Shown: positions 1 to 11,545, counted from the first letter of the stretch. The stretch: DNA of 64,000 nt from Tractidigestivibacter sp050946515 (GCF_050946515.1 NZ_JBMNUX010000006.1:62001-126000); one strand, 5' to 3'. Program-made: numbers and translations. The notes: a model not told the origin generated them from the sequence alone.

Positions 1-1281
1 GCCCTCGACGCTCGTGGTGACCGACCCCCCGTAGCGCTCGGCGATGGCACGCATGTGACGCATGCCGTAGCCTCGGCCAACGGTCTTGTCCCCTCGCCTA
101 ATGCGCCGATCGATTGCGGGATTGCTTTCGTAATAGTTCTCAACGTGCGCGACGACCATCCCGCCAACGCGCTTGACGGTCACGTCAATAACGCGATGGT
201 CGATCGACCTGAGCTTCTGCACGGCCTCGATGGCGTTGTCGATTGCGTCGCCAAAGAGCGAGTAGACGTCAGCGGGCTCCATGAAGTCAAGCGCGCCGCC
301 ATCGGCAACGCAGCCAAGCGCAATGTCGTGCTGCTCGCAGACGAGCCCCTTCTCGGTGAGCACCGTGTCGAGAGCGTCGTTTCCGGTGACGTAGCTCGAG
401 TCGTAGATGTTCAGGCTCTCCATGAGGTCCCGGAGCTCGTCAGGCCCCACGAAGCCAAGCGCGTCAAGGTCGTGCAGGCGGTGGCGGATATCATGCATCT
501 TTACGTTGATTGCGCTCGCGCTGGCCTGCGATATGGCATAGCTTTTCGCCTCGTCGGCGCGCGCCCGGTCAAGGGTCGCGATGTACGTCTTGAGAGACAC
601 GTTGTAGAACAGCTCATACTCGCAGCACAGAAGGTAGACGCAGCAGATGCCATGGACCGCGCGCAGAACCAGGCAGTCAAAGAGGGCCACGCCAAGAGAG
701 GGGAGCGCCTTGTTTACGATGTCAAACGCAATGAGAGCCAAAAGCAGGGCGGAGATTCCCGCAACCATCGCCCGGTTCTCGATGCCTGCTGTTGCAAGGC
801 GCGAAAGCGGCCGCGCCACGAGCACGTAGAAGATGGCGTAGATTCCGACGGTCATCAAGAGCGCGGCTACAAAAAACTCCCCGGTCCACTCGCTCTCGCC
901 GACCCTGCCAAGGAGCAGCGCAACAAGCCCGATGACGCTGCTTGCGAGGTTTTCTATCGTGTAGCCTGCGGTAGCAAGGGCAACTGCCGCCCAGCCGTCC
1001 ACGTCGTAAAGCGCATAGAGGGCAGCTGCGGATAGAAAGAGCACTGCCGAGAAGAACAGAAGCTCTGTCAGGGACCTTGCCGGCAGCTCCATGAGCTGCG
1101 GATGCGCGACAAATCCCACCCAAGCGGAAAGGGCGGTCAAGGCGAGGGCCGCCGCAATGACGACGGCAATCCTTGTCGCGAAGCGCCCGCGGCGGGGGAG
1201 CGACCACGTCACGAGAAGCATGGCGCAGACGAACTGCGCCAGCGTGAAAAGCGACTCAGAGAAGTCGGCGTTCGCTGGCAT
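1..1281 (-). CDS. GHKL-family sensor histidine kinase, truncated by the left window edge
   Basis: A reading frame stays open from an ATG at 1281 down to base 1 (427 codons, no stop), so the C-terminal end is outside the window. The N-terminal ~210 residues form about six or seven hydrophobic segments, as in AgrC/ComD-type peptide or signal sensors. The cytoplasmic part has a degenerate H-box (KMHDIRHRLHDL), an N-box (DAIDNAIEAV) and a G-box (GRGYGMRHM), the GHKL ATPase set seen in kinases that pair with LytTR regulators. The start codon overlaps the stop of the upstream response regulator by one base (TGATG), so the two are translationally coupled. The signal sensed cannot be read from the sequence. 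Confidence 0.88.
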   Translation of the reverse strand, partial: MPANADFSESLFTLAQFVCAMLLVTWSLPRRGRFATRIAVVIAAALALTALSAWVGFVAHPQLMELPARSLTELLFFSAVLFLSAAALYALYDVDGWAAVALATAGYTIENLASSVIGLVALLLGRVGESEWTGEFFVAALLMTVGIYAIFYVLVARPLSRLATAGIENRAMVAGISALLLALIAFDIVNKALPSLGVALFDCLVLRAVHGICCVYLLCCEYELFYNVSLKTYIATLDRARADEAKSYAISQASASAINVKMHDIRHRLHDLDALGFVGPDELRDLMESLNIYDSSYVTGNDALDTVLTEKGLVCEQHDIALGCVADGGALDFMEPADVYSLFGDAIDNAIEAVQKLRSIDHRVIDVTVKRVGGMVVAHVENYYESNPAIDRRIRRGDKTVGRGYGMRHMRAIAERYGGSVTTSVEG

Positions 1282-1994
1282 CAAATGCTCCCGCCGAGAT
1301 ACTTGGCAATCTTGTCTATGGCAGCATGCCGTTTCGAGCGGCTGAAGTAGTAGACGTCGCCTGTCGTGGTGTGGACCTCGGATCCCTTGACGGTGCGCAC
1401 GTATGCCATGTTGAGAAGGCAGCTGTTTGAGATGCGCACGAACGGCGCGTCGACGAGCTCGTCCTCGACCTTCGAGAGGCTTCCCCTCACGACGATGGGG
1501 TCCTCGTCTCCCGCCAGGTGGTATACGAGGCTGTGGTTAGAGATCTCGACAGCAACGAGCTCGGATGTCAGGATTACTCGAAGCCCGTCATGGGCGCTCA
1601 CCACGATGCTCTTTCCGGCGCTGCGCTTGATGACGCGCATTGCCTTGTCCATGCGCATCTTGAAGTTGTAATACGAGACGGGCTTCAGCACGAAGTCAAG
1701 CGCGTCCACCTCGTAGCCACGCACGGCGTACTGCGCGAGATTGGTTACAAAAATGATAGGCGTCTCGGGGTCATAGGTGCGGATGAGCGTTGCCGCCTCC
1801 ATGCCATTGATACCAGGAAGCCCAATGTCCATGAAGATCAGGTCGTATTTGGTGCTGTCGGTAGAGATGTCCAGCGCTGTACGGGTCCAAGTTATCTGGA
1901 ACTCAAGTTTGTTCTCGCGAGCATAGCGTTCAAGGCTGTGGCGCAATGAGTCGGCCTCCGCCTCGTCGTCCTCTACCATCAGAATGCGATACAT
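1281..1994 (-). CDS. LytTR-family response regulator
   Basis: 237 residues. Residues 1-120 are a receiver domain with the acidic pair VEDD near the N-terminus, phosphoacceptor Asp56 in FMDIG and the conserved Lys in LKPVS. Residues ~130-235 are a LytTR DNA-binding domain (SLSKVEDEL, FVRISNSCLLNMAYV). The ATG at 1994 is chosen over upstream in-frame codons because GGAAAGGAAT sits just before it. It is the partner of the following GHKL kinase. The pair is divergent from the glycosidase gene at 2368, a plausible but unproven target. Confidence 0.9.
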   Translation of the reverse strand: MYRILMVEDDEAEADSLRHSLERYARENKLEFQITWTRTALDISTDSTKYDLIFMDIGLPGINGMEAATLIRTYDPETPIIFVTNLAQYAVRGYEVDALDFVLKPVSYYNFKMRMDKAMRVIKRSAGKSIVVSAHDGLRVILTSELVAVEISNHSLVYHLAGDEDPIVVRGSLSKVEDELVDAPFVRISNSCLLNMAYVRTVKGSEVHTTTGDVYYFSRSKRHAAIDKIAKYLGGSI

Positions 1995-2367
1995 CCCATT
2001 CCTTTCCGATTTCCCTTTGCTTATGGTAAGCGAAGCGAGGCGAGAGCGAGCTGGCGCGGCTGCCGCAGCGGCTTGCATTCTGCGCCGCACTTTTGACAGG
2101 TTGCGCCCATTTGTGGAGAAGGCGACTATTTGGCCATACTCTACAGTTCAGTTGCGGATCAAGCTCAGACCATGCCTTTCGATTTGTCCGGAATACTTTG
2201 TCTCGCTTGGGCTCGAGGTTGACCATTCGTGGCATGAGGGCAACCAAATGTGCCAAGTGCCTCGCTGAGCTGGCTGCCGGTCGTACAGTTTCAGCTAGAA
2301 GAAAAGAAGCCTTATGCCGGGCGCCTGCGCCCAAGCACGGGGCCATGGAAGGGACGGGATCTGACCG
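1995..2367. other. Divergent intergenic region between the two-component system and the glycosidase gene
   Basis: 373 bases without a credible gene, more AT-rich than its surroundings. It must hold promoters for both directions. I see a TTGACA at 2093-2098 without a well-spaced -10, and one 9-mer at 2143-2151 (ACAGTTCAG) that fits the half-site consensus known for LytTR regulators, but no clear second half-site 12 bases away. No strong hairpin is evident. Confidence 0.4.
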
Positions 2368-4854
2368 ATGAAGCACGAAGACATCATCAGCAAGATGACG
2401 CTTGAGGAGAAGTGCGCCCTGCTTCAGGGCGCTACGACGTTTGGCTCGTGGGGGTCAAAGCGTCTGGGAATCCCCGAGATGTCCTTCTCCGACGGCCCTA
2501 ACGGCATGCGCCATCAGGCCGGCGCCGCCGATCACTTGGGAATCAACCCCGCCGAGCCGGCAACCTGCCTCCCCACGGCCGTGACTGTTGCCAACAGCTG
2601 GGACGAGAAGATGGCCGAGAAGCTTGGCGAGGTCCTTGGCAACGAGGCTCGCGTGCAGGGCGTTGGCACCGTGCTGGGTCCTGGTCTCTGCATCAAGCGC
2701 TCTCCGCTTTGCGGTCGCAACTTCGAGTACTTCTCCGAGGACCCCTACCTTGCTGGCAAGATGGCAGCCGCCTACGTTCGCGGAATCCAGTCAAACGGCG
2801 TTGCTGCCTGCCCCAAGCACTTTGCCGTCAACAGCCAGGAGACCCGCCGCCAGGCGTCAGACTCCGTGATTGACGAGCGCACGATGCGCGAGATCTATCT
2901 AACCGGCTTTGAGACCGTGGTGAAGGAAGCCGCGCCGAAGGCGATTATGAGCTCCTACAACCAGGTCAACGGCACCTACGCAAACGAGAACGAGCACCTT
3001 CTGAAGGACATCCTGCGTGACGAGTGGGGCTTTGACGGGGCGGTCGTCACCGACTGGGGCGGATCGAACGATCACGTTGCTGGAGTCCGCGCTGGCTCGG
3101 ACTTCGAGATGCCTGCGCCCGGCATGGACTCCGCCTGCATCCTGCGCGATGCCGTGAAGGCCGGCAAGCTCTCCGAAGAAGACCTCAACGCTTGCGTGGA
3201 CGACGCCCTTGAGCTCGTGCTTTCTACTCACAGGGCCGTCGAGTCGGCGCCCAAGGAGTTTGACGTCGAGGGCCACCACGCCATCGCTCGCGCTGCCGCG
3301 GCAGAAGGCGCCGTTCTTCTCAAGAACGAGAACAACGCGCTGCCGCTTGCCAAAGGCACCAAGGTCGCGCTCATCGGCGACTTCGCCAAGGAGCCTCGCT
3401 ACCAGGGCGCGGGGTCTTCCCAGGTCAACTGCACCAAGGTCGACAGCGTGCTTGGCCTTATCGGCCAGACTGACCTTACGCTGGTCGGCTACGAGCCGGG
3501 CTTCGAGCGTCACGGTGGCGAAAACGCCTCGAAGCGCGACGCCGCCCTTGACCTTGCCCGCCGGGCCGACGTTGTGCTGATGTGCCTTGCGCTCGACGAG
3601 ATCGCCGAGTCCGAGGGCGCCGACCGCCAGAACATGCGCCTGAACCAGAACCAGGTCGAGCTGCTGCACGCCGTCGCGGGAGTGAACCCCAACGTCGTGG
3701 TGCTTCTGGCCGCCGGCTCCTGCGTCGAGACGGACTGGGTCGTGGACGCCCGAGCGGTTCTCTACCTTGCGCTGGGCGGCCAGGCTGGAGCCGGAGCTGC
3801 GCTCGACATCGTGACCGGCGCCGTCAATCCGTCCGGCAAGCTCACCGAGACCTGGCCGCGCGCGCTTGACGACACCCCCACGGCCGGTCGCTTCCCGTCG
3901 CAGGAGCGCACGGCCGAGTATCGCGAGGGCATCTATGTGGGCTATCGCTACTACCAGACCGCCGGCGTCAAGGTTGCCTACCCCTTTGGCTACGGTCTTT
4001 CCTACACCACGTTCGAGTACGCTAACCCGCGTGCAAACGAGGAGGGCGTCAGCTTCACGCTGACCAACACCGGCGAGGTCACGGGCACCGAGGTCTGCCA
4101 GCTCTATGTCGCGCTGCCCAATCACAAGGTGTTCCGCCCTGCCCAGGAGCTCAAGGGCTTTGCTCGCGTCGAGCTTCAGCCCGGCGAGAGCCGCGAGGTC
4201 ACGATTGGCTTCGACGACAAGACCTTCCGCTACTTCAACGTGAAGACCGCGTCGTGGGAGGTCGAGGGCGGCACCTATGAGCTGCGCGTCGGCGCATCCT
4301 CCGAGGACATTCGCCTGAAGACCGCAATCAAGGTCGCCGGAACCGGCGCTCCCAACCCCTACGAGGGCGAGACGCTCGCCTCATACGAGACCGGACACGT
4401 GCAGCACGTGAGCGACAAGCAGTTTGAGGCCCTTCTCGGCCATCCCATCCCGCCGACGGCCACTAAGATCGACCGCAACATGTGCTTCCGCGACCTCAAC
4501 CATGGCCGCTCGCCAATCTTCTGGATAGTGTGGTGCGTGCTCGCGGCCATCAAGCGCTCGTCCGACGCTTCCGGCACGCCTAACCTCAACGTCCTCTTCA
4601 TCTGGAACATGCCGCTCCGGGCGCTTGCAAAGATGACAAATGGCATGGTCTCGATGGGAATGGTCGACGCTTTGGTGCGTGAGATAAAGTGGTGGGGCCT
4701 TGTGGGCATCATCCCCTCCGCTGCCATCAAGTATGCAACTGGCGAGGGCTTCATCCTTACGTGGTTCTTGTGGTTCCTCGCTCCAATCCTTATCGAGTTC
4801 ATCATCAACCTTGTTCGCAGCAATGGAATGTCTTCCAAGCTCAAGGAGGCATAG
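2368..4854 (+). CDS. Glycoside hydrolase family 3 (beta-glucosidase-like) with C-terminal membrane tail
   Basis: 828 residues. The GH3 N-terminal barrel carries KHFAVN (150-155) and the catalytic nucleophile Asp229 in VVTDWGG. The second alpha/beta domain spans ~310-560 and a fibronectin-III-like domain follows (~570-650). There is no signal peptide, so the enzyme is probably cytoplasmic and acts on imported beta-glycosides. Residues ~705-828 are unusual for GH3: they contain about three hydrophobic stretches (IFWIVWCVLAAI, WWGLVGIIPSAAI, and a long one around FILTWFLWFLAPILIEF), which suggests tethering to the inner face of the membrane. The ATG has GGAAGGGACGGGA upstream. A membrane protein gene follows in the same direction. 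The substrate is not determined. Confidence 0.88.
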   Translation: MKHEDIISKMTLEEKCALLQGATTFGSWGSKRLGIPEMSFSDGPNGMRHQAGAADHLGINPAEPATCLPTAVTVANSWDEKMAEKLGEVLGNEARVQGVGTVLGPGLCIKRSPLCGRNFEYFSEDPYLAGKMAAAYVRGIQSNGVAACPKHFAVNSQETRRQASDSVIDERTMREIYLTGFETVVKEAAPKAIMSSYNQVNGTYANENEHLLKDILRDEWGFDGAVVTDWGGSNDHVAGVRAGSDFEMPAPGMDSACILRDAVKAGKLSEEDLNACVDDALELVLSTHRAVESAPKEFDVEGHHAIARAAAAEGAVLLKNENNALPLAKGTKVALIGDFAKEPRYQGAGSSQVNCTKVDSVLGLIGQTDLTLVGYEPGFERHGGENASKRDAALDLARRADVVLMCLALDEIAESEGADRQNMRLNQNQVELLHAVAGVNPNVVVLLAAGSCVETDWVVDARAVLYLALGGQAGAGAALDIVTGAVNPSGKLTETWPRALDDTPTAGRFPSQERTAEYREGIYVGYRYYQTAGVKVAYPFGYGLSYTTFEYANPRANEEGVSFTLTNTGEVTGTEVCQLYVALPNHKVFRPAQELKGFARVELQPGESREVTIGFDDKTFRYFNVKTASWEVEGGTYELRVGASSEDIRLKTAIKVAGTGAPNPYEGETLASYETGHVQHVSDKQFEALLGHPIPPTATKIDRNMCFRDLNHGRSPIFWIVWCVLAAIKRSSDASGTPNLNVLFIWNMPLRALAKMTNGMVSMGMVDALVREIKWWGLVGIIPSAAIKYATGEGFILTWFLWFLAPILIEFIINLVRSNGMSSKLKEA

Positions 4855-4968
4855 CAAGAAATAACGAGAGCTTCTCTCGTGGGTACCGCAGCGTCACTTG
4901 TATCAAAGAAGTAATCAAGTTCCGAAGCAGCCTCAGGTAAGGCTCCAACTGGGAAGGAAGGAACGCGC

Positions 4969-5523
4969 ATGAGTTTCAAGTCTTGGACCGAGGAGCACAA
5001 GACGCTCTGGCAGTTCATCAAGTTCAACGTCCTGTCAAACATCTCCACCATCACGCGCTTTGTGTGCACCTGGATCGGGACGGCCATCTTCATCAACAGC
5101 ATGCAGCTGAACACGCCGTTCAAGTTCTGGCTGTTTGACTACACCACGCCCGGCTCCAACTACCTGGGCGGCTTCATCACGTTCCTGATTGCCGAGGTTC
5201 TCGCCCAGGTCGTCAACTTCTTCGTCCAGATGTTCTGGGTCTTTGACTCCGACACGTCCTTCAAGGACGCCGCCTGGAAGTATGCCCTGCTCGCCATCCT
5301 TATCGTTGTGGTCAACCTTATCCTGCCCAGCTACGTGACTGGCTTCTGCCAGACCACCTTCGGCTGGGACGCCGGCCTTTCCGGCACCGTCGCCTCTGCT
5401 GTCAACACCCTTGCCGCCGTCATCGTGAGCTTCCCGCTTCTCAAGTTCTGGATAATGCCCGACAAGAAGGAAGACAAGGACGAGAAGGCCGAGAAGGTCG
5501 AGAAGGTCGAGGCTGCAAAGTAG
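4969..5523 (+). CDS. GtrA-like small membrane protein
   Basis: 184 residues with four predicted membrane helices. The N-terminal pattern FIKFNVLSNISTITRF resembles the GtrA/DPMS family, whose members help move polyprenyl-phosphate sugars or otherwise support cell-envelope glycosylation. The C-terminus is a charged Lys/Glu tail (KKEDKDEKAEKVEKVE). The start has GGAAGGAAGGA before it. It lies 114 bases after the membrane-tailed GH3 gene and before a terminator, so the two probably form one transcript. The family assignment rests on topology and a short motif, and the function is open. Confidence 0.6.
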   Translation: MSFKSWTEEHKTLWQFIKFNVLSNISTITRFVCTWIGTAIFINSMQLNTPFKFWLFDYTTPGSNYLGGFITFLIAEVLAQVVNFFVQMFWVFDSDTSFKDAAWKYALLAILIVVVNLILPSYVTGFCQTTFGWDAGLSGTVASAVNTLAAVIVSFPLLKFWIMPDKKEDKDEKAEKVEKVEAAK

Positions 5524-5555
5524 CTCGAGGCTTGCCAACCGCTCCTCCCCTCACT

Positions 5556-5590
5556 GGGCGACGCATCCTGGTGCGTCGCCCATCTTCTTA
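5556..5590 (+). terminator. Intrinsic terminator after the GtrA-like gene
   Basis: Perfect 10-bp stem GGGCGACGCA/TGCGTCGCCC (5556-5565 and 5572-5581) with a 6-base loop, followed by a T-rich tract. Confidence 0.75.
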
Positions 5591-5615
5591 TGGCGAGCCG
5601 GCGACATCGCAGAAG

Positions 5616-5629
5616 CAAACATGTGTTCG
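5616..5629. promoter_or_regulatory. LexA (SOS) box upstream of uvrA
   Basis: CAAACATGTGTTCG differs at one position from the Bacillus/actinobacterial LexA box CGAAC-N4-GTTCG. It lies 96 bases before the uvrA start, the classic place for SOS control of excision repair. A 12-bp palindrome CGCAACGTTGCG follows at 5642-5653; its role is unknown. Confidence 0.75.
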
Positions 5630-5724
5630 GTGTGAAAGTCTCGCAACGTTGCGTCGCCCAAGCGAGCGGCCATCTTCAGCTCAGCTAGACTTGGATGCTG
5701 TTGAACTTTGCAAGAAGGGAAGCC

Positions 5725-8607
<2,883 letters not shown>

Positions 8608-8615
8608 GGGGCGTC

Positions 8616-9107
8616 ATGGCAAAGCGCGAAAAGATACAAAAGACAAACGCGATGCGCGAGCTCGACACCGCGGGTGTCTCCTACCGGTGCAGGGAACTTC
8701 AGGAGGAAGACCTTTCACGAGGTCTTGGGATGCGCATGGCCGAGGAGGCGGGGGAGGACCCTGACTCAACGTTCAAGACGCTCGTTACCGTGTCGCCCTC
8801 CGGCGACCACGTGGTCTGCTGCATTCCCGTGGGCGAGGAGCTCGACTTCAAAAAGGCCGCAGCGGCAGCAGGGGAGAAGAGCCTCTCGATGCTACCCACC
8901 AAGGAGCTTGAAGCAACGACAGGGTATGTCCGGGGCGGCTGCTCTCCCGTTGGCATGAAGAAGCGCTTTCCTACGCTGATTGACGAGACGGCGCAGCTCT
9001 TTGACGAGATTGGCATCTCCGGTGGCAGACGAGGCCTTTCCCTGCGCCTTTCTCCCGACGACTTGGTCTCGTTCACCGGCGCCACGCTCGCTGACATTAC
9101 CCGCTAG
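8616..9107 (+). CDS. ybaK: YbaK/EbsC-family Cys-tRNA(Pro) deacylase
   Basis: 163 residues, the normal size for the YbaK editing family, which hydrolyses Cys mischarged on tRNA-Pro. Family signatures seen: TNAMRELD near the N-terminus, FKTLV, KKAAAAAGEKSLSMLP, TGYVRGGCSPVGMKK and SGGRRGLSLRL. It starts 8 bases after the uvrA stop, so it is probably cotranscribed with uvrA and under the same SOS-type control, although no functional link to repair is known. Confidence 0.92.
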   Translation: MAKREKIQKTNAMRELDTAGVSYRCRELQEEDLSRGLGMRMAEEAGEDPDSTFKTLVTVSPSGDHVVCCIPVGEELDFKKAAAAAGEKSLSMLPTKELEATTGYVRGGCSPVGMKKRFPTLIDETAQLFDEIGISGGRRGLSLRLSPDDLVSFTGATLADITR

Positions 9108-9130
9108 CGCTTCAGCGCCCGCCCACTTTT

Positions 9131-9392
9131 GCCAGGTCCTGTGACCTCTGATGCCTGCACGATGGGGCGCGCCGCCCCAGCTGTCCCCGCCACCGCTGCC
9201 CCCGCCACCCCGTCTGCTCCCGCCGCCCCAGCTGCCCCCGCCACCCCGTCTGCCAAGTTCCGCGACTTCTGATGCTGGGCGCTGCCAACTTGCGCGACTT
9301 CTGATGCCCGTTTTGCCAAGTTCTGCGACCTCTGATGCCCGACCTGCCAGGTTGCGCGACCTCTGATGCCGCAGAAGTCGCGGAACCTGGCA
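9131..9392. repeat. Array of six ~25-bp repeats, the last inverted
   Basis: Five direct copies of a unit with consensus TGCCARSTTSYGCGACYTCT followed by GATGC lie at 9131-9154 (most diverged), 9251-9275, 9283-9307, 9314-9338 and 9345-9369. A sixth copy at 9371-9392 is inverted, so units five and six can fold into a long hairpin directly after each other. Between the first and second units lies GC-rich sequence with its own direct repeat. Spacing is irregular. Another diverged copy sits at 21027-21050. Function unknown; candidates are a mobile palindrome family or multiple binding sites. Confidence 0.75.
9195..9253. repeat. Two 23-bp GC-rich direct repeats
   Basis: Identical 23-mers beginning GCTGCCCCCGCCACCCCG lie at 9195-9217 and 9231-9253, within a C/G-rich stretch between repeat units of the surrounding array. 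The stretch resembles a proline-codon minisatellite, but no supported gene reads through it. Confidence 0.65.
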
Positions 9393-9569
9393 GGCGTGCA
9401 TTGTGTGGGGCTGCCGAAGAAACGGTCGCTCCTCGCTGTCGAAGGGATTTTGCGTTAATGGTGCGGAGACCGGCTGAAGCTCTTGTGTGGGGGAGAGGTG
9501 GGCTGGTGCGTGCTGTGGGGCAGAGTGGCACAATCAAGAGATTGATTGCTAACGGAAGGGACCTACGAG

Positions 9570-11327
9570 GTGAGCGTCAAGCAAAAGCACTTTAAGGTCG
9601 AGCAGCCTGAACAGCCTGAGCAGCTCGAAGAGCCAATCCAACCCGAGCAAATCAATCAGCCCGGCCAAGCCAACCAACCTGCCAAGCAGCAGCCCAATGA
9701 GCCTTACCAGCAAAATTCCGGAGGCTCGCAAGAGGAGACGCAGGTCGGTCGCTCGGCCGCAATGATGAGCTTCCTCGTCATCGTCAGCCGAATCACGGGA
9801 TTCTTCCGCACGTGGGGACAGTCCTTCGCGCTCGGCGCCGGAATGGTCGCAAGCTGCTATTCGGTTGCGAACAACCTGCCCAACCAGCTCTACGAAATCG
9901 TCGTCGGCGGAATGCTCGTCACCGCGTTCTTGCCAGTCTACATGTCGGTCAAGCGCAAGGAAGGTTCCAAGGGCGCAAGTCGATACACGTCAAATCTTGT
10001 ATCGATTGTGGTGCTGCTCATGGGCATCGTCGCGGTTCTCGGCTTCATTTTCGCGGCGCAGCTCATCTGGACCCAGTCCTTCTCGGCAACCGAGGAGTTC
10101 GACTCGAGCTTTGCCACCTACCTCTTCCGCTTCTTCGTGATCGAAGTCGTGCTCTACTCGCTCTCGTCGATCTTCTCGGGCGTGCTCAACGCCGAGAGGG
10201 ACTACTTCTGGAGCACGGCATCCTCGATATTCAACAACTTTGTGACCACGGCGTCGTTTCTGCTTTACGCCGCGCTTGTCAACGTAAACCCCGGCCTTGC
10301 CACCGTAATCCTCGCCATTGGCAACCCGCTCGGCGTCGCCGTGCAGGTCATCGTACAGATGCCATCGCTCAAGAAGCACGGGATCCACCTCACCTGGCAC
10401 ATTGACTGGCATGACCCCAACTTGAAGGACACCCTCACGATTGGCGTCCCGTCGCTGGTCGTCATGATCACCTCGTTCGTCCAGACCTCGTTTCAGCAGA
10501 GCACGGCCCTTTCCGTCACCGTCTCGGGCGCATCGGTGGCCTACTACGCGCGCCTTTGGTACACGCTGCCCTACGCGATCCTGGCGGTGCCCATCACGAC
10601 GGCCATGTTCACGGAGCTTTCCGACAGCTTTGCGCATAACGACATGACGAGCTATAAGCGCCAGATCTCGAGCGGCGTCTCCGAGATCTTGTTCTTCATG
10701 GTGCCGATGAGCGTCCTCTTGATCGTCTTCTCCGTGCCGCTCACCTCCATTGTCGCCGCAGGCAAGTTCACGGAGGAGCAGCTCTATATGACCGTCGTGT
10801 ATCTCTGCGGCCTGGCGCTCGCCCTTCCGTTCTACGGAACGTGCATGTATCAGCAGAAAATATGCTCGTCGATGCGCCAGATGGTGCTTTATGCGGTCTC
10901 CAGCTGCATCGGCACCCTTCTTCAGGTCGTGCTGCTCACGTTCTTCACGCCCTACCAACTGGGAGAGCTCGCCTCGCTTTTCTGGGTGGCGTTCACGTCG
11001 TGCTTGTTCTTCGCGGTCGTCGACCTCGTGAACTTCATCAGCATCAGGCACAAGCTCGGTCCCCTTGGGCTTCGCTCGGTGGCCGTGTCGTTTGTGAAGT
11101 CGCTCGCGCTCGGCGTCGTGGGCGGACTCGTGGGAGGCCTCATCCTATGGCTTTGCAACGCCTACCTAGGCGATTGCAGCGGTCACGTCCTGCAGTCGAT
11201 ACTGTACTGCGTGCTCGGCGGAATTCCCGCGCTTGTCGTGACGTACGGCCTTGCCATTGCGACGCACATGCCCGAGGCGCGCTTCGTGAAGTCCGCGCTC
11301 AAGAGGCTGACGCGCCGCCGCGGCTAG
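9570..11327 (+). CDS. murJ: Lipid II flippase MurJ with Gln/Pro-rich N-terminal extension
   Basis: 585 residues. From about residue 60 it has the polytopic MurJ/MviN layout of about 14 membrane helices, with the family opening SRITGFFRTWGQSFALG. It flips lipid-linked peptidoglycan precursor across the membrane. The first ~50 residues are an unusual Gln/Glu/Pro-rich cytoplasmic tail (EQPEQPEQLEEPIQPEQ), much longer than the short leader of typical MurJ. The GTG at 9570 follows GGAAGGG and is preferred to an in-frame TTG at 9546 with no ribosome site. Probably monocistronic: a repeat array precedes it and a 250-base leader separates it from the his genes. Confidence 0.92.
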   Translation: MSVKQKHFKVEQPEQPEQLEEPIQPEQINQPGQANQPAKQQPNEPYQQNSGGSQEETQVGRSAAMMSFLVIVSRITGFFRTWGQSFALGAGMVASCYSVANNLPNQLYEIVVGGMLVTAFLPVYMSVKRKEGSKGASRYTSNLVSIVVLLMGIVAVLGFIFAAQLIWTQSFSATEEFDSSFATYLFRFFVIEVVLYSLSSIFSGVLNAERDYFWSTASSIFNNFVTTASFLLYAALVNVNPGLATVILAIGNPLGVAVQVIVQMPSLKKHGIHLTWHIDWHDPNLKDTLTIGVPSLVVMITSFVQTSFQQSTALSVTVSGASVAYYARLWYTLPYAILAVPITTAMFTELSDSFAHNDMTSYKRQISSGVSEILFFMVPMSVLLIVFSVPLTSIVAAGKFTEEQLYMTVVYLCGLALALPFYGTCMYQQKICSSMRQMVLYAVSSCIGTLLQVVLLTFFTPYQLGELASLFWVAFTSCLFFAVVDLVNFISIRHKLGPLGLRSVAVSFVKSLALGVVGGLVGGLILWLCNAYLGDCSGHVLQSILYCVLGGIPALVVTYGLAIATHMPEARFVKSALKRLTRRRG

Positions 11328-11413
11328 GGGCCGCTCGCTCCCTCGCTGGGACTGCCAGTCCAACGGGCGCAACATTAAGGGACGGTAAATCATGACCTAT
11401 GCGAGCCTGCGGG

Positions 11414-11441
11414 AAAGCGCCTGCGCTTTAGTGTGCTAAAG
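11414..11441. promoter_or_regulatory. Two overlapping dyads before the histidine operon
   Basis: AAAGCGC-CT-GCGCTTT (11414-11429) and CTTTAG-TGTG-CTAAAG (11426-11441) share the bases CTTT, so only one can form a hairpin at a time. They lie about 140-170 bases before the start of hisZG and suit either an operator or alternative RNA folds. No T-box motif or histidine-codon leader peptide is evident. Confidence 0.45.
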
Positions 11442-11545
11442 TGACATGACGCGAGAAGAGCGCGATAAGGACCTTGCGCCCGAGCGCAGCGACTGCAATT
11501 TCCTGCAGCAAAAGGCTCGCGCCCTTCTTGCCAACCGACCTTTCA

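Noticed and set aside
55..1035. Long plus-strand reading frame opposite the sensor kinase
   Set aside because: Its translation has no family signature, whereas the minus strand gives a full membrane domain and GHKL motifs.
2093..2129. TTGACA-based promoter before the GH3 gene
   Set aside because: No acceptable -10 at 16-18 bases; kept only as a remark in the intergenic entry.
9131..9392. Possible CRISPR array
   Set aside because: Unit spacing is irregular, most spacers are too short or absent, one unit is inverted, and no cas genes are nearby.
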